DNA of 22,024 nt, from contig CALRGL010000007.1 in the NCBI GenBank assembly GCA_943357275.1, positions 1 to 22,024 on the forward strand, in the 5' to 3' direction. The position numbers and the translations under genes were made by a program. Below, piece after piece: positions 6,484-13,912 of this stretch. The stretch comes from Candidatus Uhrbacteria bacterium RIFOXYB12_FULL_58_10 (GTDB lineage Bacteria > Patescibacteriota > Patescibacteriia > UBA9934 > GWF2-40-263). Position 1 is the stretch's first letter; every line of letters starts with the position of its first letter. The notes beneath the pieces were generated by a model. That model had not been told where the DNA came from and did no database searches. It saw only the letters and a list, made by a program, of their open reading frames with translations.

Positions 6484-7668
6484 TCATTTCAATAGCAAGT
6501 CGTAATTATCGATAAGAAGCCTCAATCGAGCAACACGCTGTTCTTCCTCAGGCTTCATGTCAGAGGTCAGACCTACATTTTGAGAGGTTTCAAGCTTCTT
6601 GGCAATCTCTTGAACAGAGTCCTTAGCTCGCTCAAGTTCTTCCTTGAGTCGTTCGACTTTCGCTACTTCATCTGCGTATGCATGCTGAAGCAATGCCAAT
6701 CGATTCTGATACAACTGAGTTCCACGCTCGAGTGCAAGTTGAGTGATCTCACGCACTTCACGGACAAGATCTTCTTTGGTCCGAAACTGAGATGCAAGAG
6801 GCGTTGATTCCTTTGGTTGAACTGGAGCTGGAAGCGGAATCGTATCTGCGGAATGGGAATCGGACAAGCCAAAACCCGGTTTACACTCAAGTGGTATCAC
6901 AATCTCTTGTGAGCCTTCAACTTGATACGGTGTGTAAACCACAAATCGTTCAACAGGCATACCACGTCGATGATCGGGGCTGTGTACCCGCATCAAAAGA
7001 CCGTATCGCTGATCAAAATAATGAACGGTGCTTGTATCTTCTCCACACTCTTTCATCACAGAGGCCACAACGGACGAGGAAAGAGGTTTCTCAAACCCCT
7101 GGCTCATCTGAGCAGCCATCAATCGCAGATAGAAAAAAGCACGTCGTTGACTGAGTCGAATCGGTGAAATCTCAGAGTCAGAACACCACGGACCCTCAGA
7201 CCAAAGACGAACCGGGCTGGCGATCACTTTTTCAATAACCCGACTTCTAGAAGATATCTCAGGCTCAGATTCTTGAGTCTCAGCAGCAACCTCTTTAGGC
7301 CAGACCAAGACATGATTGCCCCGTGTTCCCGTCCAGATACGAATCCCTTGTGACAGAGGAATGCGCGGACAGTTCGTCGGCGCCTCAACCTTCTGCAAAA
7401 GCCCCTTTCTGGTCATGACATTCAAGTTTGCATGGGGATTTTGAATATCCCCGGCAATCTCTCTGACAACCTGAGCACATCGGTCAGCCGGAATCGGATT
7501 CCCGGTTTTCTTGTACTCTTGAAACAACACCGACCAGATCTTGAACTCTTGATCACCAGCATGAATGTCTTTGATTTCAAGTTCTTTTGATCCAGAATCA
7601 TCGACCCCAACAGACTCTCGGAGCACATCTCTGTCATTGCGAGGTTCAGCAGTCCGAACAGTAGGCAT
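6484..7668 (-). CDS. Unknown protein, possible tandem winged helices plus C-terminal coiled coil
   Basis: The predicted protein has 394 residues; AGGAGG lies 5 bases before the ATG. The first 35 residues are polar and probably disordered. Residues about 40-125 (FKIWSVLFQEYKKTG then a helix, a RKGLL-type turn and a hairpin ending in HVLVWPKE) have the helix/helix/beta-hairpin order of a winged helix. Residues about 170-255 repeat this general order (RAFFYLRLMAAQMSQGF to YGLLMRV and ERFVVY). A Pro-rich joint follows, then a long charged coiled coil (about 300-385, with EVAKVERLKEELERAKD). DNA binding and dimerisation through the coil are inferences from pattern only. The gene is divergent from the GHKL ATPase operon across a 195-base region holding three dyads, suggesting joint control. 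Confidence 0.7.
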   Translation of the reverse strand: MPTVRTAEPRNDRDVLRESVGVDDSGSKELEIKDIHAGDQEFKIWSVLFQEYKKTGNPIPADRCAQVVREIAGDIQNPHANLNVMTRKGLLQKVEAPTNCPRIPLSQGIRIWTGTRGNHVLVWPKEVAAETQESEPEISSRSRVIEKVIASPVRLWSEGPWCSDSEISPIRLSQRRAFFYLRLMAAQMSQGFEKPLSSSVVASVMKECGEDTSTVHYFDQRYGLLMRVHSPDHRRGMPVERFVVYTPYQVEGSQEIVIPLECKPGFGLSDSHSADTIPLPAPVQPKESTPLASQFRTKEDLVREVREITQLALERGTQLYQNRLALLQHAYADEVAKVERLKEELERAKDSVQEIAKKLETSQNVGLTSDMKPEEEQRVARLRLLIDNYDLLLK

Positions 7669-7692
7669 CGTTTCCTCCTAGTTTTGCCACGA

Positions 7693-7709
7693 TTCTGCAC
7701 AGTGCAGAA
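7693..7709 (-). promoter_or_regulatory. 17-bp palindrome at the +1 of the 7668<-6484 gene
   Basis: TTCTGCAC-A-GTGCAGAA is a perfect dyad with 8-base arms. Its upstream end is exactly 7 bases from the -10 (7716), the predicted +1. As RNA it forms a 7-bp hairpin with loop CAG at the 5' end; as DNA it would suit a dimeric repressor. Confidence 0.55.
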
Positions 7710-7715
7710 GAAAGG

Positions 7716-7744
7716 ACTCTACGAAATGAGCAAGGTTCTGTCAA
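7716..7744 (-). promoter_or_regulatory. Promoter of the 7668<-6484 gene
   Basis: Minus strand TTGACA (7744-7739), 17-base spacer, TAGAGT (7721-7716). Divergent from the promoter at 7776-7804. Confidence 0.78.
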
Positions 7745-7748
7745 GATA

Positions 7749-7772
7749 ATTTCCCTAAAATACAAGGGAAAT
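7749..7772. promoter_or_regulatory. Dyad between divergent promoters, candidate operator
   Basis: ATTTCCCT (7749-7756) and AGGGAAAT (7765-7772) are perfect 8-base arms separated by 8 A/T-rich bases. The dyad lies between the -35 boxes of the two divergent accessory promoters, 4 bases from the left box and 3 from the right. Confidence 0.45.
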
Positions 7773-7775
7773 GGC

Positions 7776-7804
7776 TTGACACAATAAGACAGCCTTGCTA
7801 GGTT
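7776..7804 (+). promoter_or_regulatory. Promoter of the GHKL ATPase operon
   Basis: TTGACA (7776-7781), 17-base spacer, TAGGTT (7799-7804). It has the same -10 as both promoters at 4911-4986. Confidence 0.82.
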
Positions 7805-7810
7805 AAGACC

Positions 7811-7827
7811 TTCCGATTTCATCGGAA
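7811..7827 (+). promoter_or_regulatory. 5'-terminal stem-loop of the GHKL ATPase operon
   Basis: TTCCGAT and ATCGGAA form a perfect 7-bp stem around TTC. It begins 7 bases after the -10, at the predicted +1. Confidence 0.5.
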
Positions 7828-7863
7828 TTGCTCTTCACAACTTCACTTTCTTAGGAGAAAGCC

Positions 7864-9387
7864 ATGAAAAAGCTTGGTCCTGTTGCTTGGTCAAAAGAGG
7901 TAACCCTTGGTTCTCTCTGGCAAAACTGGATGGATCTCAACGGACTCACAGTTCAGTCTGCACAAAAGGCATTGATTGAACTCGGGGTTCGTGGCGGAGA
8001 CAACCTCCCGTTGTGGCTCAAAGATGAACCAACGATTGGCATGCTTACAACAGGCCAGAAGATGATCACCGAAAAAACGGGGATTGATCTGGATGGCTGG
8101 ATTGTTTGCGAAGCTAAACGCCAAGTGCTGAGGCTGCATCCTGAGTGGTCTGATCAGATTCGTTTTGATCGCATGACAACTCGAGAGGCTTACTGCGAGG
8201 AACTTAGCACATGGAGAGGTCTGTATGATTCAGTTCTTTACTTGGCCATTCAACTGCGAGTCACACTCAAACAAGCCTTGAATTGGACTCAGCGCAATAA
8301 CTATCCCTCTTTGGAAGGGATGAAGCAGATCTTGATTGTCCTTACTCAGGGACTTGTTGTCACAGAGTCGCGTGAAGATCTGATCTTTACGCTTATCTGT
8401 CGGTGTTTCTTCAACAGAGATCCTGCAGAGCTATTTGAAGTGGCGACATTTCGAGCAGCCTGTACGCGACTGTTTGCACCCTATCGTGGGTACACTTCTG
8501 TTCGTAAAGAAAAAGAACTTGAACTTCCACGACACATCGTGCTATCCATTGAAGAATATATCGATGGCAAAGCAACGAAATTTCCGTTGGATACGATTGA
8601 GAAGGTCATCGCGGGACTCCTGCGTAATACCTATCCCAAGCATGTTCAAACGTTTACAAGCTTGTGCTCCGTCTATCGACTGCGTGAACGCGACGGGATC
8701 TGGAAGATTCCTGCGTTCATCAACGTTTTCGAAGATCCCAAAACGGAACTGATAGACACACCTGAACCAGTGCAATGCGTACCTCAATCAGCCCCGGCTC
8801 TGCGTGCAACGATTGAATACGTTGTAAACAAACCGGAATCTGAGCGTACGGAAGAGTCCCTTCAAAGAAAGAAACAAGACACTCCACCTCCTCAAGAACT
8901 TCCTCCTGTCCCTGATGAATCCGTGCAAGAAACACCGATTCCTCAAACGGATGAACTCTTTCAGGTGCTGGCTCAGGTTTTTGCCTTCGGTGCCCATAAG
9001 TTCCGTCAGGCCTCCCAGAAGAAAACCAACTCTGCAGTTCCCACTCAACCTGTTTCTGTCTCTCAAATGATCGGTACAGAAATTGATGGGGTGCGGTCGT
9101 GTCTTCACGAGGCCTCATACAGACCAACGTCTGAGCGAATCAACAGCGATCAGATTGAACAGATCCGACTCGCAATTGAACAACTGCGTAGATTGTTGGT
9201 TCTTGTAAACCGTCTGGATCGACGATTTGTTCGAGAAGAACTGAAGCCTATTCTTGGTCCAGAACTCTTCGAACTCTTTCTCGCCGGACAAGGCATGGAA
9301 CATCTTCTTCACACCCCCGAAGCATGGCAAATCATTGCTGCACAACGGGAAAGTGCAACCATCAACAAGAAGCTGAAAGGGAACTAA
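7864..9387 (+). CDS. Unknown protein with three XRE/HTH-like segments, partner of the GHKL ATPase
   Basis: The predicted protein has 507 residues; AGGAG lies 8 bases before the ATG. Three segments of similar layout occur at about 48-70 (LPLWLKDEPTIGMLTTGQKMI), 139-160 (LNWTQRNNYPSLEGMKQILI) and 227-249 (LSIEEYIDGKATKFPLDTIE). Each is hydrophobic-x-x-W/Y, a polar turn, Pro, then an amphipathic helix, as in the recognition helix and following helix of Cro/XRE repressors. This is pattern reading, not a proven homology. A Pro/Gln/Glu-rich linker (about 295-365) leads to a helical C-terminal domain (about 400-507) rich in Arg and Leu. It is the first gene of a two-gene operon: only 5 bases separate its stop from the ATPase start, so the two products probably work together. 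Confidence 0.72.
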   Translation: MKKLGPVAWSKEVTLGSLWQNWMDLNGLTVQSAQKALIELGVRGGDNLPLWLKDEPTIGMLTTGQKMITEKTGIDLDGWIVCEAKRQVLRLHPEWSDQIRFDRMTTREAYCEELSTWRGLYDSVLYLAIQLRVTLKQALNWTQRNNYPSLEGMKQILIVLTQGLVVTESREDLIFTLICRCFFNRDPAELFEVATFRAACTRLFAPYRGYTSVRKEKELELPRHIVLSIEEYIDGKATKFPLDTIEKVIAGLLRNTYPKHVQTFTSLCSVYRLRERDGIWKIPAFINVFEDPKTELIDTPEPVQCVPQSAPALRATIEYVVNKPESERTEESLQRKKQDTPPPQELPPVPDESVQETPIPQTDELFQVLAQVFAFGAHKFRQASQKKTNSAVPTQPVSVSQMIGTEIDGVRSCLHEASYRPTSERINSDQIEQIRLAIEQLRRLLVLVNRLDRRFVREELKPILGPELFELFLAGQGMEHLLHTPEAWQIIAAQRESATINKKLKGN

Positions 9388-9392
9388 AACCA

Positions 9393-11387
9393 ATGGCACA
9401 GGCACAAGCCAAACGCAGACGTCAGGTTGATATCTCGATCTTGGATCGCATCACCGAAGGTTTCATGTTGTTTCTCGATGCGCTGACTCAGCCCGTTGAA
9501 AACAGCGATGATGCAGGTGCTTGTGAAATCATTCTGAAGTGTTATTCCGATGCAAAGGGGCGACCCTGCATCGATATCATTGATGATGGTCTGGGAATGG
9601 ACGAAGCCAGGCGTGCAGCTTATCTCACACTTGGTGGAAGCACGTCGCGTGAAGACAAAGATGCAAAGGGACGAAACGGCACAGGCCGACTCGGTGCCCG
9701 TCATCATTGCGCATTCACTCGCTGTGTGACAAAGACTGCAGACGGCAAGAGTTTCGAAACAATTTTGGATGATGAGTCCATGATCGAAGCTTGGTTTGGT
9801 GACAACACCACTCCACTTACTTGGAAACCTGTCAGTCTAGGCTTTGGACACGTCCTGAAAACCTCGGGAACCGTTGTGACTTGGTGTGACATGACCCAAG
9901 GAAATGCACACACAAAGAAACAACACGAACCTGAATACATCATCGAACACTTGGCCCAGAAACTCTCGCCTCACTTGGCACCAAAGATCAAGGTTCAGGT
10001 GCTCAATGAGCGTGGTGTCGTTGTCAGTGAACAACCGCTCAAGCCCCGACTGACCCATGGTGAACCCATCAAGATGGAGATTAGCGGATCCCAGGTCGGT
10101 GACATCGCTGTTGAGCTGTACGTGGTTGCCAAGGCAGATCGTTCTACTGACTTTGTCATGGTTGGTTCCAAAGGTCCGGTTTGTACCTGGCCTCAGTTCT
10201 CTCGCATGTTCCGGGATGATTCTCGTTACTCCTTGCTTGTCCGCCAGCTCGACATTGTGCTCGGACATCCGCAGGTTGTGGGATACATCGAGATTCCCAA
10301 GCTCAACAAGAAATACGCAACCAACGACCGCAAGTCGTTCAATACCCGTCTTCTTGATGACGAAGCCCTGTGTCACGAGATGCTGGAACTTCTGCGTCTC
10401 AAAGTCATGCCTCGCGTAGAAAAAGAGTTGGGTATGCGTGCGGATCAGATCACGACCACTTCCGAATCTGAACTGGTTCGGCAGATCGTGAGCTCGATTC
10501 ACACAGCAACCGGCGAGAGGCCTCCGGCCCAAAAGGTCGCTCTTCTGGAACTCAATCATCATCGCATCGATATTCGGCGTGGCGATACGTTTGTCTTCCG
10601 AGTCCAGAATCCGCGTCAGGGTGCTCGCTACGTTTGGGACAAAACCAACTGTGGTGGAGACCTCGATCGGGTAAACGGCACGGAAGTGACGTACACAGCC
10701 AAGAAGATCGGCATTCACAAGCTGATCGTTCAAATCATGGGCGAAGCTTCGACAGAAAACATGCGGACAGTCACGATCAACGTGATGGACAAAGTCCCCA
10801 TGCGATTCATGAAGCCAACCGTCCCAATGAGTCTGAATGACTCACGCACCCTTCGTCTTGAAAACGTTCCCGAAGACGCAAATCTTCAGTGGAATCATCA
10901 AGACTGGGGTGGGAACATTGTTCTAAGTGCAGACAAGACCGAAGCAACGGTTACAAGTGCAAGAGAGGAAGGCGACTTCGACGTTCGGGTCAAAAACCTC
11001 AAAGACGAAGATGACTTTGCTGTTTGTACTCTGCGCATCGCAAGTAAGCACGAAGAAGACGAACGCGAGCCCAAACGAGTCAATCGTGCGGACGATGAAT
11101 TCGTCATCGACGGCCAAGTGTTCCAGCTCCACATCACCAAGATGGCGGGAAGTGCGGAAGGCAACGCCACAATTTCCTGGCTTCAGGAAGGAGCCGGCGC
11201 TCCACACGGTATCTGGCTCAACTTCGGTCATCAGATGTTTGCAACGATCACCAGCGACTCGGCCCGCCGAATCATCGCCCTGCGTGTGATCTGCGAACGT
11301 GTCTCTCAAGTTTTGGTTCCTATGGACAGCTCACGAAAGTCTCTCAATGAGAAAATCGATGAGCTCATGAATCGACTGCTCAAGTAG
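9393..11387 (+). CDS. GHKL (MutL/Hsp90/MORC-like) ATPase with Ig-like domains
   Basis: The predicted protein has 664 residues from the ATG at 9393. A longer frame would overlap the previous gene by 64 bases, while AAGGGA lies upstream of this ATG. The N-terminal Bergerat ATP-binding fold is clear: N box QPVENSDDAGA (33-43), DIIDDGLGM (61-69) and glycine lid GRNGTGRLGA (93-102). A transducer-like region follows to about 340, with TNDRKSF (310-316) as a possible lid-contacting Lys (K314). Two tandem Ig/PKD-like beta domains come next (about 383-465 and 470-550), each with a W...GG core, then a unique 110-residue tail. The Glu that acts as general base in MutL (four before the Asn) is Gln33 here. 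MORC-like proteins remodel DNA or chromatin, and bacterial relatives have been linked to defence; that role is inference. Confidence 0.85.
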   Translation: MAQAQAKRRRQVDISILDRITEGFMLFLDALTQPVENSDDAGACEIILKCYSDAKGRPCIDIIDDGLGMDEARRAAYLTLGGSTSREDKDAKGRNGTGRLGARHHCAFTRCVTKTADGKSFETILDDESMIEAWFGDNTTPLTWKPVSLGFGHVLKTSGTVVTWCDMTQGNAHTKKQHEPEYIIEHLAQKLSPHLAPKIKVQVLNERGVVVSEQPLKPRLTHGEPIKMEISGSQVGDIAVELYVVAKADRSTDFVMVGSKGPVCTWPQFSRMFRDDSRYSLLVRQLDIVLGHPQVVGYIEIPKLNKKYATNDRKSFNTRLLDDEALCHEMLELLRLKVMPRVEKELGMRADQITTTSESELVRQIVSSIHTATGERPPAQKVALLELNHHRIDIRRGDTFVFRVQNPRQGARYVWDKTNCGGDLDRVNGTEVTYTAKKIGIHKLIVQIMGEASTENMRTVTINVMDKVPMRFMKPTVPMSLNDSRTLRLENVPEDANLQWNHQDWGGNIVLSADKTEATVTSAREEGDFDVRVKNLKDEDDFAVCTLRIASKHEEDEREPKRVNRADDEFVIDGQVFQLHITKMAGSAEGNATISWLQEGAGAPHGIWLNFGHQMFATITSDSARRIIALRVICERVSQVLVPMDSSRKSLNEKIDELMNRLLK

Positions 11388-11396
11388 TATCCCTCT

Positions 11397-11431
11397 CACC
11401 CGTCTCTTACACAGAGTACGGGTGTTTTTTT
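11397..11431 (+). terminator. Terminator of the GHKL ATPase operon
   Basis: CACCCGT pairs with ACGGGTG and CTCT with AGAG around TACAC, with one unpaired T, followed by seven T. It marks the right end of the accessory block. Confidence 0.9.
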
Positions 11432-11440
11432 CGCTTAATC

Positions 11441-11469
11441 TTGACCAAACACCCATAAAACGATAGACT
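11441..11469 (+). promoter_or_regulatory. Promoter of tig
   Basis: TTGACC (11441-11446), 17-base spacer, TAGACT (11464-11469). Predicted +1 is near 11476, giving a leader of about 17 bases without a good Shine-Dalgarno sequence. Confidence 0.72.
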
Positions 11470-11492
11470 CATCGAGCTTAAGAAATACACAT

Positions 11493-12785
11493 ATGCCTGA
11501 TGTAAAAATCGAAAATTTAGAAAAAAACGTTGTAAAAATGACGTTTGTTGTAACGCAAGCTGAGGCAAAACCTTACCTTGAAGAAGCTGCCATTCATTTA
11601 TCAGAACACAACCCTATTCCTGGTTTTCGACCTGGAAAAGCTGGATACGAAATCGTAAAACAACGCGTTGGCGAGATGAAAATCATGGAAGAGGCCTTGG
11701 AAACGATCGTTCGCAAGAGCTATGTTCAAGCCATCTTGGAACACAACATCGAAACCGTTGGTTCACCACATATCGATGTTGAAAAATTGGCACCGGATAA
11801 CGATATTGTCTTTACAGCTGAGGTCACACGTATGCCAAAAGCTACGGTTGTCGCTGACTACAAAAAAATCTCTGTAGAGCCAAAAAACGTTAAAGTCCAA
11901 GAGAAAGACATCGATCTAGCTCTCAAGGACTTACGACGTATGCAAACCAAGGAAGTACGTGCAACTTCTGAAGATACTGCAACAGAAAACCACAAAATTG
12001 TTGTTTCCATGAACATGAAGAAAGAAGGAGTGGCTATAGAAGGTGGTCAATCACCAAATCATTCCATTTATTTGAACGAGGATTACTATATTCCTGGACT
12101 CAAAGAAAAAGTTCTTGGCATGAAAGAAGGGGAACAACGCATCTTTACGCTCGCTTTCCCTGATAATCATGTTCAAAAGATGATTGCTGGAAAAGAAATC
12201 GAATTTGAAATCACGGTCAACGAGCTTTATCACCTAGAACTTCCAGGACTCGATGACGAATTTGCCAAATCTCTTGGACTTCCAGACTTTGCCATGCTTA
12301 AAAAAACCTTGGAAGACAACTTGCAAGGCGAAAAAGACATGGAAGAATCTCAACGACAAGAAAAGGAAATGTTAGAACAAATCGCTGAGAAATCACGATT
12401 TGAAGAAATTCCTGACTTGCTGGTAAACGAAGAGATCAACAAGATGTTGTCAGAATTGCAACGTAGTGTAGAAAATCAAGGCGTTGCCTTTGAGCAATAC
12501 TTAAAAAACTTGGGCAAAACCATCGGCCAGCTCAAGATCGATCTTACCTCACAAGCCCTTATTCGTATCAAAGTAGCTCTTCTACTTCGCTCTATTGCGG
12601 AGACAGAAAAGATTGAAGCAAAAACGGAAGAAATTGATACAGAAATCGACAAAATTGCGGAACAATATAAAGACGAGGACACACGGAAACAAATCTATTC
12701 ACCACAGTATCGTGAATACACAGAACAAATCCTCAAGAATCGCAATACAATCAAGTTTTTGAAAGAAATCATTGTAAAACACTAG
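11493..12785 (+). CDS. tig: Trigger factor, ribosome-bound chaperone
   Basis: Trigger factor binds the ribosome exit tunnel through protein L23 and shields nascent chains. The 430-residue length fits the family. The N-terminal ribosome-binding domain has the signature GFRPGK (44-49). A central FKBP-type peptidyl-prolyl isomerase domain follows (about 150-235, including IPGLKEKVLGMKEGEQRIF). The C-terminal arm domain (about 240-430) is long, helical and rich in Lys and Glu. It has its own promoter, is monocistronic and ends in a terminator whose stem begins in the last sense codon and includes the TAG stop. It marks the return to housekeeping genes after the accessory block, and its codon use is visibly more A/T-rich than that of the ATPase gene before it. 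Confidence 0.95.
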   Translation: MPDVKIENLEKNVVKMTFVVTQAEAKPYLEEAAIHLSEHNPIPGFRPGKAGYEIVKQRVGEMKIMEEALETIVRKSYVQAILEHNIETVGSPHIDVEKLAPDNDIVFTAEVTRMPKATVVADYKKISVEPKNVKVQEKDIDLALKDLRRMQTKEVRATSEDTATENHKIVVSMNMKKEGVAIEGGQSPNHSIYLNEDYYIPGLKEKVLGMKEGEQRIFTLAFPDNHVQKMIAGKEIEFEITVNELYHLELPGLDDEFAKSLGLPDFAMLKKTLEDNLQGEKDMEESQRQEKEMLEQIAEKSRFEEIPDLLVNEEINKMLSELQRSVENQGVAFEQYLKNLGKTIGQLKIDLTSQALIRIKVALLLRSIAETEKIEAKTEEIDTEIDKIAEQYKDEDTRKQIYSPQYREYTEQILKNRNTIKFLKEIIVKH

Positions 12786-12804
12786 GGATCTCCCTGGTGT
12801 TTTT
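12780..12804 (+). terminator. Terminator overlapping the tig stop codon
   Basis: CACTAGGG pairs with CCCTGGTG (one T-G wobble) around ATCT, followed by five T. The TAG stop is inside the left arm. Confidence 0.88.
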
Positions 12805-12854
12805 CTTTGAACAAACTTCTCAAAATTCAAAGAACAACGTACAGTTGTTTCTAT

Positions 12855-13688
12855 GTGAAAGACCAATTGATTACTGTTGCAAAAGAATCATTGTATGGAG
12901 CCGGCGAAATCCTTCGTCAGAATTTTCGTAAAAAACATAAGGTCACTTACAAAAAAGACAGTTCAAAAGTGACAGAAATTGATTATGCTTGTAACGATTT
13001 CATCGTAAATCGCATCAAACAAGATTTTCCAGACCATGTCATTTTCACGGAAGAGTCTGAATTTGCTCTTGAACAAACGATTACAAAAGATCCTACCTGG
13101 GTTATCGATCCTCTCGACGGGACAAGTAATTTCATTTCAGGAATTCCTATTTTTGGAACCATGCTCTGTTTTATTGAAAATGAAGAGCCTGTCATGAGTG
13201 CCATTTATGACCCTATCCATGATCTTTTCTATTTTGCTTATAAAGGTGACGGAGCAACGGTAAACGGAGTACCAACAAAGGTTTCCGAAACATTGGTTAC
13301 TCGAGGTGCCATGATGTTTGCTGGTCGTGGATATAAACAATTTGAACGAAAGCGCCACAGCGAAATTATTATGGCGCTTGAACAAGAAACAACCTATTTT
13401 CGAAGACTTGGTTCTGCAGCGATCATGCTTGCAAGCGTAACCGATGCTCAAGCCGATGCTGTTATTCTGACCTGTGGACGATTGTGGGATATCTTACCTG
13501 GGGCATTTCTTATTCAAGAAGCCGGTGGAACCGTGACAGACTTTAGTGGAAGTCCATGGAACGTCCACAGTCACGATCTTGTTGGATCAAACGGTAAAAT
13601 TCATGATCAACTCATCGCTATTACTCATCCGCTCGTAAACGCTTATGATTCTCACTGCACACATCAAGACACGTGCTCGGATGAATGA
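12855..13688 (+). CDS. Inositol-monophosphatase family phosphatase
   Basis: A Mg2+-dependent sugar or inositol phosphate phosphatase of the FIG superfamily. Metal-site motifs are complete: TEES with E67 (65-68), WVIDPLDGTSNF (82-93, D85 and D88), and WDILPGAFLIQEAGG (211-225, D212). Length is 277 residues from GTG 12855. That start aligns with the usual family N-terminus and lies just 3 bases after a predicted +1 (TTCTCA 12817-12822, 17 bases, TACAGT 12840-12845), implying a leaderless mRNA. TTG at 12807 would add 16 unusual residues. The C-terminal tail after about residue 260 is Cys/His-rich and probably just the overlap with the next gene, which starts 44 bases before this stop. SuhB, CysQ or archaeal-type FBPase activity cannot be told apart here. 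Confidence 0.88.
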   Translation: MKDQLITVAKESLYGAGEILRQNFRKKHKVTYKKDSSKVTEIDYACNDFIVNRIKQDFPDHVIFTEESEFALEQTITKDPTWVIDPLDGTSNFISGIPIFGTMLCFIENEEPVMSAIYDPIHDLFYFAYKGDGATVNGVPTKVSETLVTRGAMMFAGRGYKQFERKRHSEIIMALEQETTYFRRLGSAAIMLASVTDAQADAVILTCGRLWDILPGAFLIQEAGGTVTDFSGSPWNVHSHDLVGSNGKIHDQLIAITHPLVNAYDSHCTHQDTCSDE

Positions 13689-13872
13689 GATTGTTTGGCT
13701 AGATGAAGATACTGTCAAAATAAGCATAACGGCTGTTCCAAAAAATGGGGAAGCAAATAAGGCTCTTATTGATCTGTTAGCAAAGGAACTCCATATAAGT
13801 AAATCATCCATTGAACTTATTCGAGGTACAACGGCAAAAATAAAACAATTTGAAATTCAAAAACGCCCGTAA
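13645..13872 (+). CDS. DUF167 (YggU-like) family protein
   Basis: A 75-residue protein of the conserved YggU/DUF167 family, function unknown. The family core is clear: KISITAVPKNGEANKALIDL (25-44), then SSIELIRGTTAKIKQFEI. The ATG at 13645 gives the N-terminal strand (MILTAHIKTRARMNEI) that the family needs, although it overlaps the phosphatase gene by 44 bases. A shorter ATG at 13681 would remove that strand. Translation is likely coupled to the upstream gene, and the stop codon lies in the following terminator. Confidence 0.88.
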   Translation: MILTAHIKTRARMNEIVWLDEDTVKISITAVPKNGEANKALIDLLAKELHISKSSIELIRGTTAKIKQFEIQKRP

Positions 13873-13886
13873 TTGGGCGTTTTTTT
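13863..13886 (+). terminator. Terminator of the phosphatase-DUF167 operon
   Basis: ACGCCC and GGGCGT form a 6-bp stem around GTAATT, followed by seven T. The TAA stop is in the loop. Confidence 0.9.
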
Positions 13887-13912
13887 AACACGTCACTCGC
13901 GAGTGACGTGTT
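13887..13912. repeat. Perfect 26-bp palindrome between convergent genes
   Basis: AACACGTCACTCG is followed directly by its exact complement. It lies between the DUF167 terminator and the yidD stop, and TTTTATTTT follows on the plus strand, so it may be a second rightward terminator. On the minus strand, where yidD needs one, there is no T-run. Confidence 0.7.

Noticed and set aside
7693..7709. Palindrome considered as a LexA (SOS) box
   Set aside because: TTCTGCAC-A-GTGCAGAA matches neither the CTG-N10-CAG spacing of proteobacterial boxes nor the GAAC-N4-GTTC Gram-positive form.
9837..10733. 298-codon minus-strand ORF opposite the GHKL ATPase gene
   Set aside because: The ATPase frame has clear family motifs; the antisense frame has none and no promoter or ribosome site.
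12807..12854. TTG-started 16-residue N-terminal extension of the phosphatase
   Set aside because: It covers a plausible promoter, has no family support and begins almost on the tig terminator.
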